A DNA stretch of 64,000 nucleotides from Papilionanthe hookeriana x Papilionanthe teres (Eukaryota; Streptophyta; Magnoliopsida; Asparagales; Orchidaceae). A program made the translations under genes and the position numbers. Position 1 is the stretch's first letter. Each line of letters starts with the position of its first letter. The notes beneath the pieces were generated by a model. The model searched no databases and had not been told where the DNA came from. It was given only the letters and a program-made list of their open reading frames with translations. The DNA lies in NCBI GenBank assembly GCA_022702705.1, contig CM040428.1:109820022-109884021 (forward strand), written 5' to 3'. Below are positions 11,800 through 23,591 of the stretch, piece after piece.

Positions 11800-14169
11800 G
11801 GCATGGCTGGAGGCTCTCCCGGGGGGTTTAATGGTTGGGATCAGCTGCTCTGGTGAGGAGAAGAACAGCTGCAATGGCCATTTGGAGTGAGGCGACTCGA
11901 CGAAGGTGGAATTCCAAATTTGGCTCCTCCCAAGGTCTCGGCCATGGTGTTTTCCGGCGACCCAGGCGGCTGGCTGGCAGGCATGGGTCACCCTCAGGTC
12001 CAGGTGGGTCAGGGCTGGGGTTTAGTGCAGTCAATTGGGCCTTGCCATGTGTAAAGGAGATGGCTTGGAATGGAATGGGGAAGAGGCCATTTTGGCTAGG
12101 TTTGGGTCAACCCATCCTTTTGGGCTAGGTGCACCACCCAAGGTCTGTTTTTGGGCTGAAAAGAGTCACTTGGGTCAGCTGCCATGGAGTGGTGAAGTCT
12201 CCATCCATGGTGAGGTGGCTAAGCATGGTTTAGTGTGTGACATGCTTAAGGTAAAAAAGGGTTTAAGAAGGATTAGGAAAGGGGGCCCTCCTTTTGCCAT
12301 TAATGGCTTGATCACATGTCAAACCTTCCATGGCTCCATGTGGCTTGTCCATGGCTTCGCATGGCTTGTCTTTGGCTTGGGAAAAGTTGAGTCAATTTCA
12401 TGGAAATGGATTTAAGAAAAATTTTGGTATTTTAGGGGTGATTTGGCATGAGGCTTGATTTGGAATTATTTGATGATGTAATTAGAACTTAGGGAATGGA
12501 TTTGATTAAGTGGATGGCAAATGGAAATGTCATGTGGACTTTAGGGTAGATTTTGGGCTCTTTGAAATGGTTTTAGATGGGCTTTTAAAATGGTTTAGGA
12601 AAGTGGGCTTTTGAATTTTAAAATGGATTTTGGGATGAAATTTTGGTAAAGGCTTGGGCCAAATAATTGTTAGGTTTAGCTCATAGATGTGTCATGAGTG
12701 ACTTGGAGCAAATTGGGAGTGATTTGGGTTTGAATTGAGTTGAATTTGGGCTCCTTTGGTGAATGGGCCAATATAGGTCAAATTGGGCTAACTTGGGCCA
12801 ATGTTGGGCTAGGGTTGAAATTGATGTAAAATTAATGTTGGGAAATGTTTTTGGGAGTGTTTCAAAGAGGTTTTGGCTTTGGTTGGGTTTTGATTTTGGG
12901 ATTTGAGCTCATTTGGGTTAGGGTTGGATTTAGGTCCATTTAAGGAATTTTGGTTTTGGGTTGAATTTGAATAGGGTTTGGGACAAAATCTTGGGCAAAT
13001 CATGTTAGTGTTTTATTTATGGGGATGTTAAGGAAGGTTTAGAAAAGATTTGGGGTTAATTGGAGTTGAATTGGGTGAGTTTGGGCTAAGTTTGGGTCAT
13101 GGGTCCAAATTGGGCTTTAAGGCCAAAAGTGAAATTGGATCCCAATGCCAATCAAATTGGGCTTGTATTTGGTCTAGATTGGTGTTGGGGATGTTTAATT
13201 GAAGTTTAGAATTGAATTGGACCAGAATTTGGGTCAATTGGGTAGGTTTGGTTTGACATTGGGTTCACTTTGGGTTAAAATGGGTCAAATTGGGGATTTT
13301 GATAAAAGTGGGGTAAATTGACAAAATTGGCCCATGATTTAGTTGAACAAAATGTAATTGGGAATATTTGGGATTTTCTGGAATTTTCTGGAAATTTTCT
13401 GAATTTTTGGATTTTTTGGCTAAGAGGGGTATTTTGGGTATTTGGAGGGTATTGGGAGGTATTTTTGGAATTTTTGGTATTTTGGCTATGGATGATCAAT
13501 TTGATTGGTGAAGAAATGTTTAGGAATGATTTTGGAGAATTTTGGGTGATTTGGAAATTTTGGAAGATTTGGATAATTTCAAGGGTTTTGGGTAGGCTAG
13601 GCAGGTGTAGGGTCCCGGGGGTCAAAAATTAAAAATTTAGAAAATTGAAGCTTGGGTGAATGTAAGTGGAATGAAATCATTTTGGTTGAGCCATGAAGCC
13701 ACATAAAGCCCACATGAGCCATGAAGGGACTCATTTGAGGCATCCACTATGTTGTTCCTAACCCTCTTAGCCAAGGGCTTAGGGGTTAAGGACCATCCAT
13801 GTGAATCACCTTCATGAGTCAGGAGGTCAAGTTGGGTATGGGTGTAGTTTTAAGAGGTATGTGAAAGTGTAGTGTGTAGGTGTAGTGTGTGTGTAAGTCA
13901 GCCCCCTTCATCAGACCAGGCCACCCAGGGCAGTCCTAAGGCCAAAGAATCCTATAGGAACTCATCCTTTAAACTTCCACATTTGATTTCAACCCTCTAG
14001 GTGATTAGGGGTCTACAATCAAGTTTGTGGAGTTTGCAGGGAGTTAAGAAGTGGTTTGAATTTCTAAGTGGTGGGTCCCAATTCTAATCCTCTAAGATAG
14101 TCAAAGGAAAAGCCTAAGGCTAGATCCTAAGTACTAAAGAGAAAAGAGAAGACCTCATCAAAAATGAGG

Positions 14170-14900
14170 TCAACAAGGTGATGTGTAGGGATGATGTGAA
14201 ACGATCGCAATGAAATGCGTAGGTGCAAATTTTACACTTTAGCAATTGTAGGGATGTTGTGAAACGATCCCAAATTAATGTGTAGGTGTAGATTTTGCAC
14301 TTTAGCAAGTGTAGGGATGATGTGGATCACGCTCAAAGTAGTGTGTGAGTGTTGATTTTGATGTAAGTGGTAGGTAGGGATGATGTGAAGTATGTGTGAA
14401 GTGTAGGTGGCATGGATGTAGCATGTAGGTACGTTAAAACTTGGTGAAGTGAGCATGAGTGTGAAGTTTCATGAATGTAGTGTGTAGGTTTTTCGAAATT
14501 TGGTAAAGTGAAGGTATGTGGGGAATTTTCATGTAGGTAATGTGTAGGTTTGTTAAAATTTGGTAAGTGAAAGTATGTGGGGAATTTTCATGAATGTGTT
14601 GTGTAGGTTTGATGAAGTTTGGGATTTTTTATGTAGGTGTTATGTAGGTTTGTCGAAAGTTGTGAAAATGAGTATGAGAATGTGAAATCTTCATGAGTGT
14701 ATTGTGTGTGTATGTTTAAAATTTGGGAAAGTAACTGTATGAGTGGAGTTCTTCATGTAGGTAATGTGCAGGTATGTTAGATTTTGAGAAAGTGAGTATG
14801 TGTAGAGTTTTCATGTAGGTAATGTGTAGGTATGTTAAAAATTTGGTGAAATGAATGTGTGGGATTTTATGGATGTGAACATGTGGGTGTACAAAAGTGC
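14170..14900. repeat. U3 minisatellite of about 60-bp units in L1
   Basis: Repeating TGTGTAGGT(T/A)TGTTAAAATTTGG ... GGGGAATTTTCATG units, about ten of them, with words near 14,480, 14,540, 14,600, 14,645, 14,763 and 14,820. They are degenerate and of variable length. Confidence 0.7.
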
Positions 14901-16569
14901 TTTGAGTTCCTTCATGAAAAACATCATTTTTATGGCATGAAATAGAGTGAGACATGTGTGAAATTATGGGTTTAATGTTATGTATGTGAATACATGTTGA
15001 AATGAGTGGACAAGAAGCTCTCATGGCTTCAAATTTGGATTTTACATGTGTGACCAATTCCAAATCCGAAAATTGCCAAAAGTTCGCCAAATTGTTTCAT
15101 GTGTGAGCCAACTAATGCAAAGCACTCCAAATGAATGGAATGAGGTGAAATGTGTGTGTATTCTTCAAAGCCCAAGTGTTATATGTATGAAAAATTGATG
15201 AAAAAAATCTAAAACGAACATGTATGGGCTCATTTATGAGTGTTTCAAAAGTGACCAAATTTGAATACGAAAATTGCAAAATTTTCACCAAATGTTTCAC
15301 AAAGTATACTCATAAGTGCATGACACCATTGAATTCTCACAATTTTATGTAAGAAGTATAAATGGAGGGGTAACAATTTTACGTAAGGTGCAATAAGGCA
15401 ATTGACTTTAAAGTCACATGTAGTTTTCAAGACTTTCAACCATAAAGGCAACCTAAGAAACAAGTAGTGAGTGTATGAAACTTACACATCTTTGCCATAA
15501 AAAATATCACTTTATTTATGTGGTAAAGTGAAATGTGTATGAGAAAACAAGGCTTAGATGTTATGTATGCTAAAGGCTAGTGAAATAAGCAAATAGGGGC
15601 ACATATACCTTCATATTTGCGATGTCAAATGTGGTGTCATCTTGAAATCCAAAAATTGCATGAAATAAACAAGTGTTTTCATGGTTCCAAAATGTAAAGT
15701 CCCAAGGTTTAAAACATGCTTGATAAGGCATACAACACATGCTAAACTTTCCAAATGAAACATGCTTAGTTTAGGAAAACATGAGTAAAGCAAGCACACT
15801 ACTCTTTATTGTGAACAAAAAGACTAGAGGCTAAACTTTTCCATGTTTCATAAAGTAAAACAAAACTTCACAAGCTTTTGATTTTTGGAAAAGAGAGGTC
15901 CACATATTTTAGCCCATAAGTAACATGAACAAGAGAGGAACCCCATACTAGAAAGCCTATATGATGCGCCCAAGCCTTTCAACAAGTAAGCATGTTCTTT
16001 CCCTCCTTTCTCCCTTTTTTTTTTGTTTTGTTTTTGAGAACGACAACAATAATGAGAAAAGGAGGAAGAAAAAAAATGTCATGAAACCATACTCCAAAGT
16101 ATGCCAATAAAAAGAGACTAAGCATATATGCTCTTCCAACTGCTTCTTATTGAATCATAAAGAGACATAAGCAAATAAGATAGAACATGCCACATGAAGC
16201 TTACCTCTTTAAAATCATCATTTCAAAGCTCACAATAGAGGATACATGTACTTGGTGCCTCTTTCATGAAATAATTAGTAAAGGAGCAGTAATGAAAGTA
16301 GAGAAAAGAGAACGAGAAGCATGAATGACTAGCCACATTTCTTCATCAAGAAATAAGAAAATTTATTAAAACGGAGCAAGCCACATGTAATAAAAGCATG
16401 TTCAACTTCTCAAGCACATCTCCTTGAACATAAAGAGGTACAAACCAACTAAGGCATGTTATGTAAGGCTACCAATTCAAAAATTAATGTAAAAAGTATA
16501 GAGCACGCCTTCATCTCAAATTTCCACCATAAGCTTAAAAGAAAACTTACTATGTGAAGACTACTCCAA
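14901..16569. other. L1 upstream sequence without recognisable content
   Basis: AT-rich sequence with many ATGTGTGA/CATGTG words and a pyrimidine run near 16,000-16,030. I see no gene, no RNA gene and no clear element terminus. It is assigned to L1 only by position. Confidence 0.4.
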
Positions 16570-17030
16570 AACCACACATAAACTTCAATAATTTGGCATA
16601 CAAGAGTGGCTTTAGGAATAGACATAAATCCTAGATTCTTAAGCATATGAATGGGGCTTTGAAAATAAGCATAAACCCACTTTGAACATAAGCATAAACC
16701 CAAAATTTAAGCATATGAAGCTAGCCTTTGACATAGGTAGAAATCCAACATTTTAAGCATGTGAAATTGGCTTCAAGCCAAAACATAAACATAAAATTCC
16801 TAGCATATGAAAGTGGCCTTAGAGTGCAAACCCAAGTTTCAAATTTTAGCATGTGAACATGACTTCAAAGCCATAGGTAAACTTCAAATTTTTGGCATAT
16901 AAAAGTGTGCTCAAAGCCAAACATAAAGCTCAAATTTTGGCATGTAAAGAGGTGGCCTTAAAACCACAAATTCAAGACTTTCACATGTAGAATGATTTGA
17001 AACTTTGGCATGTGAAATAAACATAAGATT
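16570..17030. repeat. AAGCATATGAA tandem units, about 45-60 bp
   Basis: About eight degenerate units of the form (T/A)(A/G)GCAT(A/G)TGAA...GTGGCYTTARAGCCA..ACATAAA. The marker word occurs near 16,643, 16,711, 16,756, 16,800, 16,848, 16,895 and 16,940. Confidence 0.7.
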
Positions 17031-17328
17031 CAAATGAAATTTCCAAATTACACTATGTAATTCTTTTGTCAAAAGGAATTAAGAAAATTAAGCCATGGGA
17101 GGGGAAACTTCACCTAAATGACTAAAGCAAGCCAACCAACCCCTAGGAAGATGGAAGTAGATGAAAATACATAGCCAAACAAAGAGTACTCAAAATCCTT
17201 ACCTAAGCTTTTGATCAAGGTAAGAAAATGACAGCACCTCCCTTCCTCTTAGAAAATTCAACCAACCTTAAAACAAGAAGAAAAAGGGCTGTTTTATAGA
17301 TAAGAGAGAAGGAAGAGGAAGCTTGAAA

Positions 17329-17338
17329 CATACCCATG
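17329..17338 (-). promoter_or_regulatory. splice-donor-like site in L1b leader
   Basis: On the minus strand this reads CATGG/GTATG. It follows a short open frame (17,571-17,374, minus) in the GC-richer leader. A second good donor-like word, AG/GTAAGG, occurs on the same strand near 17,200-17,210. Confidence 0.3.
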
Positions 17339-18920
17339 GCTAATACCCAATGGTAGGAAGAAGATGCAGCCCTTTACCCATCTTTGAGATGATGGAGGTG
17401 AAAGAAAGATACAAGGCATGTAGGAAGTGATGGAGTGCTACCATGGATGGGATTGAAGCCAGAAGATTCACCCATGGTAGCTTTTGCAAGGAGAGGAGAA
17501 GGCCACGCCATCTTTGGCGCAAGAAGGAGGTACAGCCACGACAAAATCGCACAGGAGGAGAAGAGGCACACGACTAGGGCTCGGGCAAGGAGGATTCACG
17601 AACTGAGGGGGGTTCAGCCTCTTGTTTCACGAAAAGGAGAGGGGGTCGGCGGCTAGGATTCGGCCGAACCCTATTAGGCTTGGGTTTGGGTTGTGTCGAG
17701 CTGGGGTGCGATTTTAAGTGCCGAAATCACAAAATAAAATGAAATCTCACAAATTTTCATGAAGTTTTCATGTTTACAAAATAATAGCAAGTTATATGTC
17801 AATTTATAGTAATTTTGATGTTCTGAACGCGTTGAAGGTGTCCGTTTTGCGATCCGGGGCCATTCGAGTAAGTTTTGTCGTCGAGTAGGTCAAAAAAGTG
17901 TCGAATTTGATCTGTCTTGAAATTTTAGTTTGTTGTCGATAATTTAAATCTTTAAATGTCAATTTCGTGGAAATGGATGTGAAATGTCGAGATATTTAAT
18001 AAAATTTCGAGAAATTTCGGGCCTATAGAGCTATTTTGGTCATTTTGGGGAAATTTTGGGAAAATGTCCAAAATGCAAAGTTAAAGGCATGGGGCAGTGT
18101 AAAATGAAATTTGGAATTGAATGACAGTGTCCGGGACTGTTTCTGACCCTTGTGGAGGGTTTTGTGGGGCCCGAAATGTCGTTTAAGTAGTGAGTATTTA
18201 AGCCGCGAGGGGTTCGCCGGTAGCTCATAAGTATGGCATGTTTACAATCTAACTTCTCAGTTTGACAAGAGGAACACACCAGAACAATTTGGGAACCCCG
18301 GGAGACTCTGTAGAATTTTGGGTTTTGGGCCCCTTTTCAGGGACAATTTGGTAATTTCGGGGTAAAAAATGAAATTTTGGGAAAAGTGATTGTCAGACCA
18401 TGACAAATGGAATGATTTTGGATGGGTTACGGGCTAAGGAAAGCCTCTTTTGGTCTTCTATGTGGTGATTTTAGCTCTTTTGGCCTTAGGCTTAAGGCTA
18501 GTGGGACCACTCACATGAGTTTCCAAAGGATCCAAAGATCAAAATGAAATGTATTTGATTTAAGATGTGACTGTAAAATGTAATGTGTAAATGTGAATGT
18601 CGGTATTAATGTAAGTGTGAAAGTGTAAGTGTGTGATACGGGCTCCCCGAGGGCTAATCTTAAGGCTTAGTCACCTATCGGGATTTCACTTGAAATTTTC
18701 TTATGCTCGGTCTCTTCCACCCAAAAGCTGGAGTTTAGGCCTTAACATATGAAAGTTCAAGTTGAAATAAGTAAGCATGTGAATTTTCTATATGACGAGT
18801 TCCATTGCTAGTCCTCTAAGAAAAGTCATTAGGAGGTCCTATGGCTAGACCCTAAGCAATCTATTGAGAAACTAGACCTCAACCAAAAGTGAGGTTAACA
18901 AATGGACCCCCAATAGGTGT

Positions 18921-18941
18921 GGTGTGCGGGAAGAGCACACC
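18921..18941. repeat. GGTGTGC/GCACACC hairpin in U3
   Basis: A perfect 7-bp stem with loop GGGAAGA. The aligned position in L3 (42,162-42,180) has GTGTGCT/AGCACAC with a 5-base loop, so pairing is retained although bases changed. Confidence 0.6.
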
Positions 18942-19380
18942 GCACGTAATGGTGTTGACCGATGAGATCAACCAAACCAACATGACTATCTGAGTGTTAA
19001 CTGCAGATAGAAAGAAGTATCCAATGAGGAAGTTTCTGCTAGGGATTGAACCTCTGCTGGGGAAAGTGGGTAGAAATCCTTCTAAATAAAGATGTGAGTT
19101 CATGACTCCACATCCTGAAGGGGACCCAGTACGAGCGATGCTTTAGAATTTGATGGAAATTTGGAGTTTGAGAATTTAAATTTTGATTTGAAGTAAGTTT
19201 GAGATTTTGATTTGTTGATTTTAGCTTGTTGGTTTTGGAATTTTGAGATTTTGATTTTGAGGTTTTAACTTGTTAATTTTGGACTTTTGAGATTTTGATA
19301 TTTGAAGGTTAAAGGTAACTGAACGACCTTACCTCGCTCCCAAAGAGTGTGTCGTGTAGAAAATTTGTGGAAACTGTCGG

Positions 19381-20900
19381 GAAAGTGAGAGAGAATAAAG
19401 AGTAAATTTAAGGAATCTAGCGATCACACGCCGATCCTAGAATTTATGACATGTAGGAAAGTATGGAAATTATAAGGATTCAGACGACCACGTACCGACC
19501 CTAGAATGTGTGACTTGTAGGAAGTGTGGAAGTTGTATGGAAACTGTATGACTTGTAGGAAATGTGAAGAAGCAGAGTAAGGAATCGGCCGATCACATGC
19601 CAATCCTAAAATGTGTGATTTGTAGGAAATGCGGAAATTGTATGGAACTATATGACTTGTAGGATATGCGAAAAAGTAGAGTAAGAAATCGACCGAACAC
19701 GTACCGATCCTAGAATGTGTGATTTGTAGGAGATGCAGAAATTGTATGAAACTGTATGACTTGTAGGATATGCGGAAAAGGTAGAGTAAGGAATCGGACG
19801 ATCGCGTACCGATCCTAGAATGTGTGGCTTGTAGGAAATGTGGGAATTGTATGGAAATGTATGACTTGTAGGAAATAAGAAAAGTTGAGTAAGGAATCGG
19901 CCGATCCCGTACTGATCTTAGATTGTGTGACTTGTAGGAAATGCAAAAATTGTATGGAAATGTATGACTTGTAGGATATGCGGAAAAGGTACCGTAAGGA
20001 ATCGAACGATCGCGTACTGATCCTAGAATGTGTGACTTGTAGAAAATGTGGGAATTTTATGAAAATGTATGACTTGTAGGATGTGCAGAAAAGTAGAGCA
20101 ACGAATCAGAGGATCACGTACCGATCCTAGAATATGTGACTTGTAAGAAATGTGGGAATTGTATGGAAATGTATTACTTGTAGGAAATGCAAAAAAGTAG
20201 AGTAAGGAATCGGCCGATCACGTGCCAATCCTAGAATGTGTGACTTGTAGTAAATGTGGGAATTGTATGGAACTGTATGACTTATAGGATATGCGGAAAA
20301 GGTAGTGTAAAAAATCGGACGATCACGTACCAATCCTAGAATGTGTGACTTGTAGGAAATGTGGGAATTGTATGGAAATGTATGACTTGTAGGAAATGCA
20401 AAAAAGTAGAGTATGGAATCGATTGATCACGTCGGATATGTGTGATTTGTAGGAAATGTGGGAATTGTGTGGAAACTGTATGACTTATAGGAAATTCAAA
20501 AAAGTAGAGTAATGAATCGGACGATCACGTACCGATCCTAAAATGTGTGACTTGTAGGAAATGTGGAAATTATATGGAAATGTATGACTTGTAGGAAATG
20601 TGTAAAAGTAGAGTAAGGAATCGAATGATCACGTACCGATCCTAGAATGTGTGACTTGTATGAAATGCGGAAAGTGTATGAAAATGTAGGAAATGTGGAA
20701 AAGTAGAGTAAGGAATCAGACGATCACATATCGATCCTAGAATGTGTGACTTGTAGGAAATGCTGAAATTGTATGGAAACTGTATGATTTATAGGAAATG
20801 CAGAAAAATTAGAGTAAGAAATCGGACGATCATGTACTGATCCTAGAATGTGTGACAAGTAGGAAATGTATGGAAAATGTATGTTAATGTAGGAAATAAA
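19381..20900. repeat. U3 minisatellite of 104-105-bp units
   Basis: About 15 units. The marker GATCCTAG (with variants) falls at about 19,497, 19,602, 19,706, 19,811, 19,914, 20,019, 20,123, 20,227, 20,332, 20,533, 20,638, 20,733 and 20,839, giving a spacing of mostly 103-105. Each unit contains GAATCGGACGATCACGTACC and two TGACTTGTAGGAAATG words. Confidence 0.9.
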
Positions 20901-20960
20901 GAAGGTGATTCGGTATTGGATATAAGATCCTCAACCTCTAAAACATAAATTTGAAACATT

Positions 20961-21100
20961 GCAATAGGGGGTGACCCCCGAAATGATGTAGGAAAAATGC
21001 AATAGGGGGGTGGCCCCTAAAGCGAAAAATGTAAATGCGATAGGGTCGGCTCCTAAAGCGGAAAATGTGAATGCGATAGGGGGAAGCTCCTAAAGCGGCA
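20961..21100. repeat. four short units with pairing GGGG/CCCC-type arms
   Basis: Four units of about 35-40 bp sharing AAAGCGGAAAATGTGAATGCGATAG-like text. Each has a small inverted repeat: GGGGGT-GA-CCCCC (near 20,967-20,979), AGGGG/CCCCT (near 21,004-21,018) and TAGG/CCTA twice. Confidence 0.6.
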
Positions 21101-23149
21101 AACATAAAAGCAAAAGAGTGAGGTACTCGGGATTGTGAAGGAAAAGCTTTCTTTCTTTTTCTTCTGTTTCTTTTTGTTTATTTTGTTTGATGTAGATTTT
21201 ATTTCATCGCTGTTGACCACATTTTTAGTGAGGTCTTTTCTCTCCTTAATACTTCTTAGGATCTAGCCATAAGGTTTTCTCCTTGACTTTCCTAGAAGAC
21301 CAGAATTGGGACCCACCCTTTAGCAATTCAGCTACTTCTTGACTCCTTTTGGGATCCCACTTGGATGGTTGCAAACCTCTAGATCACCTTAGAAGGTTAA
21401 GACCACCATATGGAGAACCAATGGTGAGCTCCTATAAGGTTGTTCAAGCCTTAGGACTACCTTGGGTGGCCTGGACTTGGTGAGGTCTGACTTACACACA
21501 CTGCACTCTCACACACACTATCCTTACCCAATTCTTCCCCTTGGGTCATCGGAGCACTCATGTGGCTAAGTCCAAACCCCTAGCTCTTTGGCTAAGAGGG
21601 TTGGGAACAACCCATGAAATGTTCTGGGTGGACATTTCTTGGTCCATGGCTCACTTTAAGCTTCATTATGATCAAAATTCAACTTTTGCCAAAATGCCTA
21701 GTTTGACATTGGGTCCTTCAAACCTACCTAAAATTACCTAATTGCTCCAAATTTTCCAAAACTTTCAAAAATTACCCAAAATTCCCAAAAATCCTAAAGA
21801 TCATTTTAAATTCACCAAAATTCCCCAATACCCTCCAAATAACCTTTTGATACCCTAAAATACCCTTTTGGCACAAAATTCCAAAAATTCCAAAAATTCC
21901 CAAAAAAATTCCCAAAAATCCCAAATATTCCCAATTTCATTTTGTTCAACTACACCATAGCCCAATTTTGCCAAAATAACCCACTTTTATCAAAATCCCC
22001 AAATTGACCCATTTTAATCTAAATGGACCCAATGTCACACCAAACCAACCCATTTGACTTCAATTTTACCCAATTTTAACTCTAAACTTTAATTCAACAT
22101 CATTACTATCAATATAAACTAAATCTAAGCACAATTTTATTCACATTTGAGTTCAATTCCATTTGAAATCCAAAATCCCCAATTTTGCCTAATTAATCCA
22201 AAACCCCCAATTAACCTAATACCAAATTTTTTCCCAAATTTCAGTCCTAAACTTTCCATAACATTCCCATGAAACTTATGCAGCTTTCAATTGCCCCAAT
22301 TTAAGCCTAAGCTTAACCTAAATTTATTTGAAAACCAAAAAAAAACCCCATTTAGCCTAAAGTGAACCCATGCCCTAAACCTACCAAATTGATTAGCTAA
22401 ACCCTAAAATTTCTTCCCAATTGATGTTGGGAACTCTTCAATACATTCCCCTAGACCATTTGAAACTTTCAATCGGGTCTAAACCCCACTTTAACCCAAC
22501 TTGGACCTAAGTTGATTCAACCTTGCCTAAATTAACCAAAATACCAAAATCCACCAAATTGACCTTCCAATTGAACTCAAAACCTCTCCATGTCTTCATG
22601 AAACTTCTTCATGGCAATCATCTCTTCAAAATTGCTCAAGAAACTTGGGCCTAAATCAAGACCAAACTCAAGTTAGCCCAACCCAAACCCAAATGAGCCA
22701 ATTTGAACCCATGACCAAATCAAACCAAATTGAACCAAATGTGGCTAAACCAACCTATCCACAACCACTAAGTAAACCCTAGGAACCACCCTAGATTCAC
22801 CTAGCCCAAGCTAAGTGAGCCATGGACCAAGGGTTCCCCATTTTAAGGGATCTCTTCCCTTAAATGGACAAATCCACCTTTTGCCTCACCCCAAATCCCC
22901 CCTTGCCTGGTTTATCACCATTAAACCCTACTCCTTGGTTGACCTGACCCATGGCCAGCTCCCTTGTCCTTGCCGACTGACCTAGCCACCGGAGAGGGTC
23001 AAAACCGAGAGCCACCACCAAGTGAAACAAAACCAAACTCACCCAATTGGCCACCTCAGCCAAATCAAATTTTGGAGCTCCACTGCCCTCCACCTAAGCA
23101 GTGGAATCCACCCACCAATTGAGCCCTAGCTCAGCCCAATGGCCCTGGC

Positions 23150-23157
23150 CATTTAAA
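23150..23157 (+). promoter_or_regulatory. TATA-like box of L2
   Basis: CATTTAAA in the context GGCCATTTAAACACCTCTTC. It aligns with the minus-strand box at 11,791 in L1. Confidence 0.45.
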
Positions 23158-23583
23158 CACCTCTTCTCGCGCCATGAGAAAGGTGCTGAAAGGTGTTGAA
23201 ATTTTTCTCAACAAAACTTCACCAAATCACTCCCAAAGCTTCTCCCAGCCTAGAGAAGAAGAACCCTACTGTCCTCCTGCCCTGAATCCCCCGACTGAGC
23301 CCAATTTCTCAGCTGAAAATCAGGCCAGAAATAGGACACCCTCTGAAACTTCACCAAATCCAAATTAACTCTTCCCACACCTTCACCAGAGGTAGAGAAG
23401 GAGTTCTCCAGTGAAAGCCCCCTCTCCAGGCCACCCAGTCGTTCCAGCCTCCAAGCTTTGTGATCGGGCCTGGTGGAAGTCAAGGCTAGGCATTTCACCA
23501 CAGCTCCAGGCTTCATCCCTAGCCTCCTTGGACTCCAACGAACGTGTCGAGCATCTCTGATTGAGGCTTCACCTCTCAGAACC

Positions 23584-23591
23584 AAGGTATG
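23584..23591 (+). promoter_or_regulatory. splice-donor-like site in L2 leader
   Basis: AAG/GTATG in ACCAAGGTATGGATCG, 434 bases after the TATA-like box. Its equivalent in L1 is CAAAG/GTATG. Confidence 0.4.

Larger units (their letters stand above)
6751..17150 (-). mobile_element. L1: very long Tat/Ogre-like LTR, minus orientation
   Basis: The lower border is the CA end of the LTR (TG on plus at 6,751-6,752) next to the primer-like site. The landmarks of L0/L2/L3 follow to about 14,170 (ending GAGGTCAACA). Beyond that the U3 is specific to this copy, with about 60-bp repeats (14,170-14,900) and AAGCATATGAA repeats (16,570-17,030). Transcription should run toward lower coordinates from the TATA-like box at 11,791. 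No internal coding region is joined to it, so it behaves like a solo LTR. The upper border is uncertain. Confidence 0.55.
17150..21187 (-). mobile_element. L1b: upstream half (leader + U3) of another LTR copy
   Basis: Between about 18,400 and 19,130 this copy matches L3 (41,690-42,360) block for block: the AAGCCTCTTTTGGTC / GTGGGACCACTCACATGAGT region, CTCAACCAAAAGTGAGGTTAACAAATGG, and the GGTGTGC...GCACACC hairpin. The 105-bp minisatellite follows. Toward 17,340-17,700 is a GC-richer leader that differs from the other copies. It lies head-to-tail with L1 and head-to-head with L2. Both borders are approximate. Confidence 0.5.

Noticed and set aside
10940..12415. Cluster of overlapping open frames on both strands in the GC-richer part of L1
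   Set aside because: Frames are short, overlap on both strands and show no recognisable domain; the equivalent parts of L2 and L3 do not keep them. The region is the LTR leader.
13275..13632. Open frames of 104 and 116 codons on opposite strands
   Set aside because: Low-complexity GGGATTTTTGG text makes both strands open; the protein is simple-sequence, and L3 shows no conserved frame.
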